Source of the DNA: Candidatus Binatia bacterium | GTDB taxonomy: Bacteria > Desulfobacterota > Binatia > UBA12015 | Length of the DNA stretch: 64,000 nucleotides | NCBI GenBank assembly: GCA_029243485.1 | Contig: JAQWRY010000088.1 | Coordinates: 153,221-217,220 of the forward strand | Direction: 5' to 3' | In this document: positions 17,083 to 26,552 of the stretch, in pieces | How the letters are laid out: the number at the start of each line of letters is the position of its first letter | Position numbering within the stretch: the stretch's first letter is position 1 | Translations under genes and position numbers: made by a program | The notes under the pieces: generated by a model | What the model was told of the DNA's origin: nothing | The model's input: only the letters and a program-made list of their open reading frames with translations | Database searches by the model: none

Positions 17083-18120
17083 ATGAAGATTGCCGTGACG
17101 ATCGGGGGACCCGCCTCGGGCCGAGGCGACTGGGAGGAACAGGTGGAGTACGCGGTCGAAGCCGAGAAGCTCGGCGTCGACTCGATCTGGTCCGCCGAAG
17201 CATGGGGCATGGACGCCGTTACGACGCTCGCGTTCCTCGCCGCGCGTACGCGCTCCGTCGCTCTCGGGACGGGGATCATGCAGATCAGCGCCCGTGCGCC
17301 CGCGATGACGGCGATGACCGCGCTCACCATGGCCGCGATCTCAAAGGATCGGTTTCGCCTCGGGTTGGGGGCGAGTGGTCCCCAGGTCGTGGAGGGGCTG
17401 CATGGGCAATCGTTCGCGGATCCGGTGGGGCGAATGCGCGAGACGATCGAGATTGCACGCCTTGCCTTCGCCGGTGAGAAGCTGGCGCATCCGGGGAAGC
17501 ACCACCTGCTGCCTCGGCCGGGTGGGGAGGGGAAAGCGCTGCGGCTCTCGCAGCCGGCCAATCCGGCGATTCCAATCTATCTCGCGACGCTCTCGCCGAA
17601 AGCCCTGCGCCTCACGGGCGAGCTCGCAGACGGCTGGCTCGGCACGTCGTTCATCCCCACGCAGGCCGACGCGCACCTCGCGCACATCGCCGCGGGGGCC
17701 GCGGCGGCGGGGCGATCGCTCGCCGACCTCGACATCGGCGCATCAGCGACGGCGGCCGTGACGGACGACCCCGCGAAGGTCATCGCGGCGATGAAGCCGC
17801 AAGTGGCGTTCGTCTTGGGCGCGATGGGCTCCCCAAAGACGAATTTTTACAACGCGGCGTTTCGCCGCGCGGGCTACGAGGACGCCGCAGTAGAAGTGCA
17901 GAAGCTGTGGGTCGACGGCAAGCGCGCCGAAGCGGTCGATCGGGTGCCGGACGAGATGGTTCACGCCGGCAACCTGATCGGTGATGCTGCGATGATTCGT
18001 TCCCGAGTGCAGGTCTATCGCGATGCGGGCGTGAACACGCTGATGGCGGCTCCCTCCGGCCGGAGTCTCGAGGAGCGCCTTTCGACCCTGGGCGCCGTCG
18101 TCGACATCATCCGGGGGTAG
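17083..18120 (+). CDS. LLM class (probably F420-dependent) oxidoreductase
   Basis: 345 residues with a luciferase-like barrel. MKIAVTIGGPASGRGDWEEQ, GVDSIWSAEAWGMDAVTTLA and LGTGIMQISARAPAMTAMTA match the F420-type LLM family. The start at 17083 has GGAGGG upstream; an in-frame extension to 16903 would overlap the divergent ACAD gene. The protein is close to the one at 49743-50741 (same 'IQISAR-PA-AMTAMT' core), so the two are paralogues. It shares a short divergent promoter with the ACAD pair. Confidence 0.88.
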   Translation: MKIAVTIGGPASGRGDWEEQVEYAVEAEKLGVDSIWSAEAWGMDAVTTLAFLAARTRSVALGTGIMQISARAPAMTAMTALTMAAISKDRFRLGLGASGPQVVEGLHGQSFADPVGRMRETIEIARLAFAGEKLAHPGKHHLLPRPGGEGKALRLSQPANPAIPIYLATLSPKALRLTGELADGWLGTSFIPTQADAHLAHIAAGAAAAGRSLADLDIGASATAAVTDDPAKVIAAMKPQVAFVLGAMGSPKTNFYNAAFRRAGYEDAAVEVQKLWVDGKRAEAVDRVPDEMVHAGNLIGDAAMIRSRVQVYRDAGVNTLMAAPSGRSLEERLSTLGAVVDIIRG

Positions 18121-18240
18121 GCCGAGGCGCGGCCTACTAGCGGGGCTAGGCCTCGTGGAGATGCTGACGGCCATTGTATAGGAAAGCAGCAGCTGGGCTC
18201 GCGTGGACTTTATTCGCCGATGGCCCGCAGGAGGTAGGTC

Positions 18241-19929
18241 ATGGGATACGATCTCGTAGTTCGCGGTGGTCGCGTGGTGGACGGAACAGGGATGCCGGGC
18301 TTCTCTGCCGACGTGGCGGTACAGGATGGCCGGATCGCGCGCATCGGTCGGATCGACGAGTCGGGAACACGGGAGATCGACGCCGCGGGGTGTGTCGTCG
18401 CGCCGGGCTTCATCGACGTACACACGCACTACGACGTGCAGCTCGATTGGGATCCGCTCGCCTCTCCGTCGTGTTGGCATGGCGTTACGTCCGTTCTCAC
18501 AGGGAATTGTGGGTTCACGCTGGCGCCGGCGAAGCCGGAGGATGTCTCCTGGCTGGCTGCGATGTTGTCGCGGGTCGAGGGTATGTCGAAGCAGGCGCTC
18601 GCCGAGGGCTTCCAGTTTGCCGGCGGGAGCTTCGGTGAGTTCTGGGGTCGCCTCGAGGGACGGCTCGGTGTGAACGCCGGCGGGTACGTCGGCCATAGCG
18701 CTGTTCGCAGGTGGGTCCTCGGTGACGATGCCTCCGAACGGACTGCGACCGACGACGAGATCGAGCAGATGAAGGAGCTCGTCCGGGCTGCGATGCGGGA
18801 GGGGGCCATCGGGTTTTCGACCTCGCAGATCGACATCCACGTGGGGGATGACGGGCGCGAGGTGCCTTCGAACCACGCCACCCCCGAAGAGATCCTCGCC
18901 CTCGCGTCGGTCCTCTCCGAGTTCGACCACGGCGCGATCGAGATCATTCCGCGCAGCTTCGCCGAGGGGTACGACGAAAAAGACCGAGCGTTGCTGCTGG
19001 GCCTGTACCGGGTGTCGGGGAAGCCGGTCGAGCTCAACATCCTCACGCCGACGCCGCAGCATCCGATGGGCTGGCAGAACATGTTGGAGTTCTGCAACGA
19101 GGCGTTCGCGCAAGGTGCGCGGCTCCATCCCCAGTTCACGACGAACCGGTTGGAGCTCCACCTGAAGATCGCCGACACATTCGTGTTCGACGAAATGCCG
19201 GTTTGGCGCGAGATCCTGACCACCGCGGAGCCGGAGCGTTCCCGCCGCCTTGCGGACCCGGACTGGCGGAGCCGCATGCAAGCCGAGTGGGACGACGACG
19301 ATGCGCGGGCCGTGGCGTTCGATCTCGGAGATCTCGAGATCGAGCACGTGCGCGACGAGGCGAATCGCGGCCTGGTCGGTCGCTCCGTGGGAGAGGTCGC
19401 CGAAGAGCGCGGCACGGAGAAGTTGGCGACGTTTCTCGACCTCGCCCTCCTCGAAGATCTTCAGATGAGCTTCCGCACGCGTTCACCGGAGATCGCGAAG
19501 GAGTTCATTGGCCACATCGTCGAGAGCGGGCTCAAGGACCCCATCGTGATGGCTGGCTCCAGCGATGGGGGAGCCCATCTCGCGTCGTTCACCGGCGCCG
19601 ACTACTCGACGCGTCTTCTCACGGAGTGGGTGCCGAAGACTCTTTCGTTGGAGCAGGCGATCTGGCGACTCACGGGGATGCCGGCCACCGTGCACGGTCT
19701 GCGGGACCGGGGATTCCTGCGGACCGGCGCGTGGGCCGACATCGTCGTCTACGACCCGGCCCGGCTCGCGTGCGGCGAGGCTCACCTCGTGCGCGATTTC
19801 CCTGCGGAGACCGAGCGCTACGTCGTGAAGGCCGAGGGCTACGTCGCCACAGTCGTGAACGGCGAGATCGTCATGCAAGAGGGCGAGCCGACGGGCGCCC
19901 TTCCCGGGCATTTCATTCGGGGCGCCTGA
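18241..19929 (+). CDS. N-acyl-D-amino-acid deacylase-type amidohydrolase
   Basis: 562 residues. It opens YDLVVRGGRVVDGTGMPGF and continues with APGFIDVHTHYDVQLDWDP (metal ligands HTH, with the D-aminoacylase-type Y-D). NCGFTLAPAKPEDVSWLAA follows, and late GSSDGGAHLASFTGADYSTR with the catalytic Asp region. Relatives are zinc-dependent D-aminoacylases and dihydropyrimidinase-like hydrolases; many in actinobacterial and deltaproteobacterial genomes have unknown substrates. It stands alone, with no clear operon partner. The 120 bases upstream contain only a weak hairpin (18123-18155). Confidence 0.85.
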   Translation: MGYDLVVRGGRVVDGTGMPGFSADVAVQDGRIARIGRIDESGTREIDAAGCVVAPGFIDVHTHYDVQLDWDPLASPSCWHGVTSVLTGNCGFTLAPAKPEDVSWLAAMLSRVEGMSKQALAEGFQFAGGSFGEFWGRLEGRLGVNAGGYVGHSAVRRWVLGDDASERTATDDEIEQMKELVRAAMREGAIGFSTSQIDIHVGDDGREVPSNHATPEEILALASVLSEFDHGAIEIIPRSFAEGYDEKDRALLLGLYRVSGKPVELNILTPTPQHPMGWQNMLEFCNEAFAQGARLHPQFTTNRLELHLKIADTFVFDEMPVWREILTTAEPERSRRLADPDWRSRMQAEWDDDDARAVAFDLGDLEIEHVRDEANRGLVGRSVGEVAEERGTEKLATFLDLALLEDLQMSFRTRSPEIAKEFIGHIVESGLKDPIVMAGSSDGGAHLASFTGADYSTRLLTEWVPKTLSLEQAIWRLTGMPATVHGLRDRGFLRTGAWADIVVYDPARLACGEAHLVRDFPAETERYVVKAEGYVATVVNGEIVMQEGEPTGALPGHFIRGA

Positions 19930-19971
19930 ACGGGGGTGCAGTTGGGGCCTGACCGGTTCCGGGTCGGGTTC

Positions 19972-20772
19972 CTATTCCTCGTCGACCTTCCAGTCGGGCT
20001 TCCTCTTCGCAGCGAACGCGCGGGGGCCCTCGGCGGAGTCGGGGTGCGACCAGTGGAGGTAGATCTCCCGCCACCCGCGCTCGAGCGCATCGTTTAGCCC
20101 CTGGTCGAGTGACTGCCACAACGCCCGCTTGCTCGCTGCAATCGTGGCGGGGGAGAAGCCGGCGATCGTGTCGGCCAGCTCGCGCGCGCGCGCCATGAGA
20201 CCCGGTCCGGGCACGACTTCGCTGACGAGCCCGAGTTCGAGGGCTCGCTTCGTGTTCATCCGCTCGGTGCCCGACAGGAGCATCATGCGCATGACCTCGC
20301 CGAACGGAACCTTCCGCGCGAGGCCGATCGTCTCCAGAGCGAAGACTTGGCCGATCTTCACGTGGGTGTCGAAGAAGGTCGCGTGTTCCGCGGCCAGGAT
20401 GAGATCGCCGTCTGCGATGAAGTGGAGGCCGGCGCCGAGGCACATGCCGTTGATGGCGACGATCACCGGCTTGTCGAAGCCGTCGTGCAGACAGTCGGTT
20501 GGCGAGCCGCGGTAGTAGGGGCCCTTCGTGGAGCCGCCGATGGTCCCGCTCTCGGTGGTGTCCTTCATGTCGGCACCCGCGCAGAAGACCTTCTCGCCGG
20601 CGCCGGTCAGGATGACGACGCGTACTTCGGTGTCCCCGGCGGCCAGGGCGAAGGCTGCGGGGATCTCGGTGTGGAGGAGGTTCTGGTTCAGCGCGTTCAT
20701 GCGCTCGGGGCGGTCCAGCGTGATCGTGAGGATGTGTCCGTCCTTCTCGTAGCGAAGATCCTTAAATTCCAT
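19972..20772 (-). CDS. enoyl-CoA hydratase/isomerase family protein
   Basis: 266 residues of the crotonase family. Visible features are GHILTITLDRPERMNALNQN, EKVFCAGADMKDTTESG (first oxyanion segment) and PVIVAINGMCLGAGLHFIAD (second). A C-terminal trimerisation helix region ends the protein. The ATG has a GGAGG-type site (complement of 20774-20780). Convergent with the D-aminoacylase gene and divergent from the ketopantoate-reductase-like gene. The exact reaction is unknown. Confidence 0.88.
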   Translation of the reverse strand: MEFKDLRYEKDGHILTITLDRPERMNALNQNLLHTEIPAAFALAAGDTEVRVVILTGAGEKVFCAGADMKDTTESGTIGGSTKGPYYRGSPTDCLHDGFDKPVIVAINGMCLGAGLHFIADGDLILAAEHATFFDTHVKIGQVFALETIGLARKVPFGEVMRMMLLSGTERMNTKRALELGLVSEVVPGPGLMARARELADTIAGFSPATIAASKRALWQSLDQGLNDALERGWREIYLHWSHPDSAEGPRAFAAKRKPDWKVDEE

Positions 20773-20840
20773 TGGGCCTCCTCGGGTGCGTTTCTAGATA
20801 GCAGGGTCGGGGCGCCGCGACGAAGGCTCCGTGCTATTGA

Positions 20841-21797
20841 ATGATGCGAGGAATGGCGGGCCAGAGCTACAGCATTATCGGGACCGGGGCGCTCGGGGGA
20901 TACTACGGCGCTCGTCTGGCGCACGCCGGCCGCACGGTCCGATTTCTGGTGAACCGCGACTACGAGCACGTGCGGCGACATGGCTTGCGAGTCGATTCGA
21001 TCCACGGAGACTTCTCGCTCGCCGAGCCGGAGGTCTATGCCCTTCCCGAGGGCATGCCCGCGAGCGACGTCGTTGTCGTCGGTTTGAAGACGACGCGGAA
21101 CTCGCTTCTCCCGACGCTTCTACCGCCGGCGACGAGCCGAGATGCGCTGGTTCTCAGCATGCAGAATGGCCTCGGCATCGAGGCGGACGTCGCGAAGGCG
21201 GTTCCGGGGCGCACGATTATCGGTGGCCTCGCGTTCTTGTGTTCCAACAAGGTGGGCGCCGGACACGTGAAGCACTTGGACTACGGGGACGTCCGCCTGG
21301 CCGAATACCGCGCGGACGGGCAACCCGCCGGAATCACGCCCGCAGTGCGTGCGGTTGCCGAGGATTTCCGAGCGGCTGGTGTCGGGGTCGCCCTCGAGGC
21401 CGATCTCGATACCGCGCGCTGGAAGAAGCTCGTCTGGAACGTGCCCTATAACGGGCTCTGCGTCGTTCGGAACGTAACCACCGACGTCGTGATGGCCGAC
21501 CCGAAAACGCGGGAGCGGGTTGAGCACATCATGCTCGAGGTGCTGGCGATCGCGGCCGCCCGCGGCCACCCCATTCCCACGGACTTCGTACGAACGATGC
21601 TCGATTTCACGGCGAAGATGGCACCTTACGATCCCAGCATGAAGCTCGACTACGAGGGTGGTCGGCCGCTCGAGATCGAGGCGCTCTACGCGCGGCCGCT
21701 GCGCGCGGCACGGGACGCGGGAGTCTCCTGTCCGCTCACCCTGGAGTTGTACGAGCAGCTTCTGCAGTTGGACCCGGCGGTTCGCGGCTCAGTCTGA
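20841..21797 (+). CDS. 2-dehydropantoate 2-reductase family protein
   Basis: 318 residues. The NADP-binding loop GTGALGGYYGARLAHAGRTV is near the N-terminus. The C-terminal ApbA domain carries ARWKKLVWNVPYNGLCVVRN, whose Lys aligns with the catalytic Lys of PanE. PanE reduces ketopantoate for CoA synthesis, but many family members in catabolic clusters reduce other 2-oxo acids, so panE is not assigned. The start is uncertain among ATGs at 20841, 20844 and 20853. The 3' end overlaps the convergent amidohydrolase gene by nine bases. Confidence 0.82.
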   Translation: MMRGMAGQSYSIIGTGALGGYYGARLAHAGRTVRFLVNRDYEHVRRHGLRVDSIHGDFSLAEPEVYALPEGMPASDVVVVGLKTTRNSLLPTLLPPATSRDALVLSMQNGLGIEADVAKAVPGRTIIGGLAFLCSNKVGAGHVKHLDYGDVRLAEYRADGQPAGITPAVRAVAEDFRAAGVGVALEADLDTARWKKLVWNVPYNGLCVVRNVTTDVVMADPKTRERVEHIMLEVLAIAAARGHPIPTDFVRTMLDFTAKMAPYDPSMKLDYEGGRPLEIEALYARPLRAARDAGVSCPLTLELYEQLLQLDPAVRGSV

Positions 21798-22646
21798 GGG
21801 ATCCGGCCACAGGGACAACGCGGCGCCGCCGAGGAAGCTCGCCTGAGCGGCGTCGTCGAGGCGCGAGCAGGCATGTCGGGCGAAAGCGACCATCTCTGCG
21901 TAGGAGCGATCGTGCGTTTGGGGGTAGTCGGATCCCCAGAGAAGTCGACCGGGGCCGAAGATGGTGTGCAGATGGTCGACGAAGTCGCGCACGTCGTCGC
22001 CGCTCCGTTCGATTGCCCCCAGGAGATGCGTCGAGACTTTGAGGTGCAGGTTCGGATGCCGGGTGAGCGCGCACAGCGTCGTCGCGCCCTGGAAGGGGGG
22101 GCCCCCTCGGAGATCCGGGAACCCGCAGTGATCGAGGGCGACCTTCGCTCGGGGATGTGCGGCGAGCAGGTTCTCGAGCTTCGGCATCTGGTTGGAGAGT
22201 AGGGTCGCCACGATCGGGATCCCGAGCTGGGTTGCAACGTCGATCACGGCGACTCCGGGAGCCTCGTCGAGCCATGTGGATTCTGGATGCGTGATCGTGA
22301 ACAGGCGTACGCCCCGAGCTCCGTGGTCGACGACGAGCCGCTCGAGCGTCTTGGGGGCGGTCGGATCCAAGGGGTCTACGATGCAGACCGATCCGAGCCT
22401 GGGGGAATGCTCGCTCGCGGCATCGAGGCAGTACGAATTGTCGTAGGAGTACGCGCCCATGGCTTGGACGGCGACGGTCCGATCAATGCCGGCGGCATCG
22501 CCCGCCGCGATCAGATCCTCGGCCGACACCGCATGGGTGTCGAACCAGCGGGCGGGTGCGCCGTCTCCCTGAGGCAGGCCGTAGGGCCGCAATGGATACC
22601 GCTCCCGATCGGGCGAGACGATGTGCGTATGGGTATCGACGATCAA
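21789..22646 (-). CDS. TIM-barrel amidohydrolase (amidohydrolase-2 family)
   Basis: 285 residues. The N-terminal metal motif is MIVDTHTHIVSPDRERYPLR. Later conserved features are KVALDHCGFPDL (His) and LLWGSDYPQTH (catalytic Asp), as in LigI-type lactonases and ACMSD-like decarboxylases. It would hydrolyse or decarboxylate a small carboxylic compound. It overlaps the convergent reductase gene by nine bases and is divergent from the acyl-CoA synthetase, with 57 bases between the starts. Substrate unknown. Confidence 0.83.
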   Translation of the reverse strand: MIVDTHTHIVSPDRERYPLRPYGLPQGDGAPARWFDTHAVSAEDLIAAGDAAGIDRTVAVQAMGAYSYDNSYCLDAASEHSPRLGSVCIVDPLDPTAPKTLERLVVDHGARGVRLFTITHPESTWLDEAPGVAVIDVATQLGIPIVATLLSNQMPKLENLLAAHPRAKVALDHCGFPDLRGGPPFQGATTLCALTRHPNLHLKVSTHLLGAIERSGDDVRDFVDHLHTIFGPGRLLWGSDYPQTHDRSYAEMVAFARHACSRLDDAAQASFLGGAALSLWPDPSD

Positions 22647-22703
22647 CGCTCCTAGCGGTACGAGGAGAAGGAAGTGGGATCAACCATTGGCGCTGGAGTC
22701 TGA

Positions 22704-24413
22704 ATGAACGAATCGAATCGAGCGGTGATCCGGGCCGAGGTCCGGAAGCAGGCAACGGGCCCCGGCGGTCTCTGTGAACTCGTCCGTGAGCCGGTCCTCG
22801 GCTGCGAACTGGAGGTGTTCAAGACGCGAAAGCGTTCTCTGCGCGAGTTGCTCGCGGCCTCCGGCGACCGTGAGGGCGTCGAGTATCTCGTCGACCACGA
22901 GCGTCGGATCACGTACCCGGAGCACGTGCGGTTGGTCGCATCGGTCGCTGCGGCGCTGCGGGACGAGTACGATGTGCAGAAGGGGGACCGCGTCGCGATC
23001 CTCGCCGCGAATTGCGCGGCCTGGCCGATCGCCTTCTGGGCGACGGTGAGTCTCGGTGGGGTCGTCGCGGCGCTGAACGGCTGGTGGACGGCCGATGAGA
23101 TCGAGTACGGCCTCTCGGACAGTGCTCCGAAGCTGCTCATCGGCGACCGGAAGCGGCTCGCCCGTCTCGAAGGGACGGGCATCGACGTGCCTACGTTGGA
23201 GATCGAGAGCGGCTTCGCCGCGCTTGAGAACTTTGCGGTGGACGCCTCCTTGCCGGACGTCGAGCTCGCGGAGGACGACCCGGCGACGATTCTCTACACG
23301 AGCGGGACGACAGGTCGGCCGAAGGGTGCCGTTGGAAGCCACCGTGGGCTCATCGGATTCGCCGACGGCGCCCGTGCTTCGGCGACGTTGAAATTTCTGA
23401 TCGAGTTGGCCGAGCAGGGAGACGACGCTCCGGCGGCTGCGGAGCGTCCGCAGACCGTCTCTCTTGCCGCCGCCCCGATGTTCCATCTCTCGGGCCTCTA
23501 CGGTTCGATCGTGCTGCAACTCGTGTTCGCCGGGAAGCTCGTGATTCGAAGTGGTCGATTCGACGCCGGCGAAATCTTGGCGCTCATGGAGCGCGAGCGA
23601 ATCACGCAGTTCACCGCGCTCGGAGCGATGGGACACCGCGTGAGCAGTCATCCGGACCTGCTTACGCGAGACCTGTCGAGTGTGACGAACGTCGGCTTCG
23701 GCGGGGCGCCGGCGAGCCCGGCTCTCCAGGAGAAGATGCGAAAGGCCTTCCCGACAGCCGGGCAGAATCTCGGGATCGGGTACGGTTCGAGCGAGACGGT
23801 GGCGATCGTCGCGTCGTTCAACGGAAAGGACTACCACGAGCATCCGGAGGCGACGGGCTATATCGCGCTTGGGCAGGAAGTCGAGATTCGCGACGAAGAC
23901 GGGATCGTTCTCCCGCGGGGGCAGCAGGGGAAGATCTTCGTTCGCAGCGCTTGGGCGATGCTCGAGTACTGGCGCAACCCGGAAGCGACCGCGAAAACGA
24001 TCGGGCCGGATCGGTTCCTCGACACCGGGGACATCGGTCGCGTGGACGAGGACGGCCTCGTCTACATCAACTCACGGGCGCGAGACATGATCTTGCGGAA
24101 CGCCGAGAACGTCTATCCGGTTGAGATCGAGTACCGGCTCGACAAGCACGCTTTGGTTCGCGAGTCGGCGGTGTACGGTGTCGAGCACGAGGAGTGGGGG
24201 CAGGCCGTGCACGCGGTTGTCGTTCCGGAGGAGGGCCCAGCCCCGTCGCCCGCGGCGCTCGCTGCGTGGTGCGCGGAGACTCTGGCTCCGTACAAGGTGC
24301 CGACGAGCTGGCAGGTCCGCCCCGAGCCGCTTCCGCGAAACCCGGCCGGCAAGGTGTTGAAGAACGTGCTCCGGGGCGGCGCGGCGAACGTTCTGACTGA
24401 GGACGAAGTGTAA
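22704..24413 (+). CDS. AMP-dependent acyl-CoA synthetase/ligase
   Basis: 569 residues. The adenylate-forming P-loop reads ILYTSGTTGRPKGAVGSHRG (around residue 198). Further motifs are IGYGSSETVAIV, FLDTGDIGRVDEDGLVYI and a C-terminal hinge with NPAGKVLKNVLR carrying the adenylation Lys. It activates a carboxylic acid to its CoA thioester, consistent with the many acyl-CoA enzymes around it. ATG at 22704 with GGAG six bases upstream. The position between an amidohydrolase and a P450 suggests an organic acid or side-chain acid as substrate (inference). Confidence 0.92.
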   Translation: MNESNRAVIRAEVRKQATGPGGLCELVREPVLGCELEVFKTRKRSLRELLAASGDREGVEYLVDHERRITYPEHVRLVASVAAALRDEYDVQKGDRVAILAANCAAWPIAFWATVSLGGVVAALNGWWTADEIEYGLSDSAPKLLIGDRKRLARLEGTGIDVPTLEIESGFAALENFAVDASLPDVELAEDDPATILYTSGTTGRPKGAVGSHRGLIGFADGARASATLKFLIELAEQGDDAPAAAERPQTVSLAAAPMFHLSGLYGSIVLQLVFAGKLVIRSGRFDAGEILALMERERITQFTALGAMGHRVSSHPDLLTRDLSSVTNVGFGGAPASPALQEKMRKAFPTAGQNLGIGYGSSETVAIVASFNGKDYHEHPEATGYIALGQEVEIRDEDGIVLPRGQQGKIFVRSAWAMLEYWRNPEATAKTIGPDRFLDTGDIGRVDEDGLVYINSRARDMILRNAENVYPVEIEYRLDKHALVRESAVYGVEHEEWGQAVHAVVVPEEGPAPSPAALAAWCAETLAPYKVPTSWQVRPEPLPRNPAGKVLKNVLRGGAANVLTEDEV

Positions 24414-24459
24414 CCGCCGTCGGCGGTGCACTCGTCGCCGCGATCACCGGCCGCGTGGC

Positions 24460-25668
24460 TCAGATCGCGCCGACCGGCTTCGACGGCGTGAACGTCACCA
24501 GCATGCTTTCGAGCCCGGCGATGAAATTCGACGGGCGTCGCGGCAATGGGTCGTCGTTCGCGAGCGCCATGTCGGGAAGCCGGCGCAGGAGCTCGTCAAA
24601 CATCACGCGCAGCTCCAGCCGGGCGAGACTCGCGCCCAGGCAGTGGTGTGCGCCGTAGCCTCCGAAGGCCACGTGGTCATTCGGGTGCCGCTCGACGTCG
24701 AACGAATCGGGGTTCGCGAACGCTCGCTCGTCACGGTTGGCTGACTGGTAGAGGAGCAGGAGCTTGTCTCCCTCCCGAATCTTCTGGCCGCGGAGCCTGG
24801 TGTCCTGCGTGGCGGTGCGGTTCATGTTCTTGATGGGCGAAACCCAGCGCAGGAACTCTTCCACCGCAACTTTGAGGCGAGACGGATCCTCGATGAGCTT
24901 GGCGCGTTGTTCCGGAAACTGCATGAGCGCGAGCGCACTCTCGGTGATCACGTGTCGAGTGGTCTCGTCCCCGCCGACGAGGATGAGAAGGGATTCGTGG
25001 GCGATCTCTTCGTCGGTCAGGCGTTCCCCGTCGATCTCACCGTGGACGAGGAGGGACACGAGGTCGTCGGTGGGTGTCGTCTTGCGGTCGGCCATCGCGC
25101 CCATGATGTAGGTGAAGTACTCACCGCCGGCGGCGGTCGCCGCCTCGAGTTCGGCTGCGCTCGCCGTCGAGGAGGTGGCCTGCAGCATCGTCTCCGACCA
25201 ACGGAGCAGGGTGGGAAAGTCCTCCTTGGGCATACCGAGCATGTCCCCGATCATGATCAGCGGCAGCGGCGCTGCGACGTCGCGCACGAATTCGCACTCG
25301 CCGCGCTCGCAGACGGAGTCGATCAGCCAGTTGCAGATCTCCCGAACCCGCGGCTCGTGCGCGGCGAGTCGCCCGGGTGTGAAGCCTCGGTTGACGAGAC
25401 CACGACGTCGCTTGTGCTCGGGGTCGTCCATGTTGATCGACGATGGAACCCAGCTGTCGGGGCGCGATCCCTTGCCGGAGCAGAAGAGTTCCGGGGCCTT
25501 CGAGGTGTGCATCACGTCTTCGTAAAGTGTGATGCCCCAGATCTCGCCGCTCGGGTCGTAGTAGACGGGCGCGTTCGCGCGCATCCAGGCGTAGTGCTCG
25601 AGTGGGCGGTCGACGTAGAAGGTTCCATCGAGCAGATGGATGTCCTCGTGGATCGGGTGGTCGGGCAT
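24460..25668 (-). CDS. cytochrome P450, CYP142/steroid C26-hydroxylase-like
   Basis: 402 residues. The haem signature FGGYGAHHCLG has Cys343. The K-helix ExxR is E271-R274. The I-helix has GGDETTRH (232-239). Whole stretches such as WMRANAPVYYDPSGEIWG, RRRGLVNRGFTPGRLA, CERGECEFVRDVAAPLPL and a C-terminal PSNFIAGLESMLVTFTPS resemble mycobacterial CYP142, which oxidises the cholesterol side chain. Start ATG at 25668 with AGGA upstream. It follows the ThuA-like gene by 14 bases and is the last gene of a three-gene operon. A ferredoxin partner is not visible nearby. Steroid activity is inferred from similarity recalled by eye. Confidence 0.87.
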   Translation of the reverse strand: MPDHPIHEDIHLLDGTFYVDRPLEHYAWMRANAPVYYDPSGEIWGITLYEDVMHTSKAPELFCSGKGSRPDSWVPSSINMDDPEHKRRRGLVNRGFTPGRLAAHEPRVREICNWLIDSVCERGECEFVRDVAAPLPLIMIGDMLGMPKEDFPTLLRWSETMLQATSSTASAAELEAATAAGGEYFTYIMGAMADRKTTPTDDLVSLLVHGEIDGERLTDEEIAHESLLILVGGDETTRHVITESALALMQFPEQRAKLIEDPSRLKVAVEEFLRWVSPIKNMNRTATQDTRLRGQKIREGDKLLLLYQSANRDERAFANPDSFDVERHPNDHVAFGGYGAHHCLGASLARLELRVMFDELLRRLPDMALANDDPLPRRPSNFIAGLESMLVTFTPSKPVGAI

Positions 25669-25682
25669 GGTGGATCCTCGGT

Positions 25683-26552
25683 TCAGGGGCAGCTGTCGCC
25701 GGCGGCCCACGTGATGGAGGCCTCGAGCATCCGCTCATGCTCGGAGCGCATGTAGGTCTTCGCACCGTGGCCCAATGCGGAGTAGAAGCTGCGGCCGTTG
25801 CCCGGGCAAGCGATCCAGATGATCGGATGGTCCCCCATCTGGAGCTCTTCGCCGGGGTCGTACGTCGATTCGTCGAGCGTCGCGAGCACGTGGGAGCCGG
25901 ACTCCCGCGCGCTTTCCTCGAAGGAGTACCACTCGTCCGTGTGGACGAAGCTCTCGCCGAAGTGAGCCATGATCGGGTGATCGCCGTCTTCGATGACGAC
26001 GGTCGCCTCGCGGAACTGCGGCATCATCGGGTGGCCGGTGAAGCGGCCGCCGCCGAGGAGGTCGTCGGTGTACCAGTTCCAGTAGCGGTAGCGGGTGCCG
26101 GCGGCGCCATGCAGCCCGACGAAGCCGCCGCCATCTTCGATCCAGCCGATGAAGGCGGCCTTCTGCTCGTCGGTCCAGTTGTCGCCGGTCGTGTTGTTGC
26201 CGACGATCACGTCGAATCGCGAGAGTTGCTCGTCGTTGAACACGGCGGCGTTCTCGGTCTGGAAGACGGCCCAGCCATTCCTCTCGGCGAGTCGGCCGAG
26301 GGAAGCCTCGGCTGCGGGGATGGCCTCCTCGTGGCGGAACCCGGAGGTCTTCGAGAAGAGAAGGATCTTCACGCTCGAATCGTTCAGCGTCGCTGGCAGC
26401 TCCGGTGGAACCGTGTCGATCACCGGATCGACCCAGCCGAGTGCCGGGCCGATGCGCTTGTACGCCTGCCAGCCTACGAACACGATCGCTACCAGCACGA
26501 TCGCGCCTACTATCTTCAAGATGCTCTTCATGGGCGAGGTCGCCATCGTCAC
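25683..26552 (-). CDS. ThuA-like domain protein, membrane-anchored
   Basis: 289 residues. An N-terminal membrane segment (ILKIVGAIVLVAIVFVGWQA) precedes a ThuA glutamine-amidotransferase-like fold: KILLFSKTSGFRHEEAIPAA, VFNDEQLSRFDVIVGNNTTG, GGGFVGLHGAAGTRYRYWNW and PIIWIACPGNGRSFYSALGH. The family is linked to sugar oxidation and carbohydrate-binding dehydrogenases, but its chemistry is not established. Start GTG at 26552 overlaps the stop of the upstream dehydrogenase (GTGA). Same operon as the P450. Confidence 0.88.
   Translation of the reverse strand: MTMATSPMKSILKIVGAIVLVAIVFVGWQAYKRIGPALGWVDPVIDTVPPELPATLNDSSVKILLFSKTSGFRHEEAIPAAEASLGRLAERNGWAVFQTENAAVFNDEQLSRFDVIVGNNTTGDNWTDEQKAAFIGWIEDGGGFVGLHGAAGTRYRYWNWYTDDLLGGGRFTGHPMMPQFREATVVIEDGDHPIMAHFGESFVHTDEWYSFEESARESGSHVLATLDESTYDPGEELQMGDHPIIWIACPGNGRSFYSALGHGAKTYMRSEHERMLEASITWAAGDSCP

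Noticed and set aside
18123-18155. CGAGGC/GCCTCG hairpin after the LLM gene
   Set aside because: Six-base stem with a 21-base loop and no T tract; too weak to call a terminator.
17743-19347. 534-codon minus-strand frame across the LLM and D-aminoacylase genes
   Set aside because: Crosses the ends of two real plus-strand genes and has no recognisable motif.
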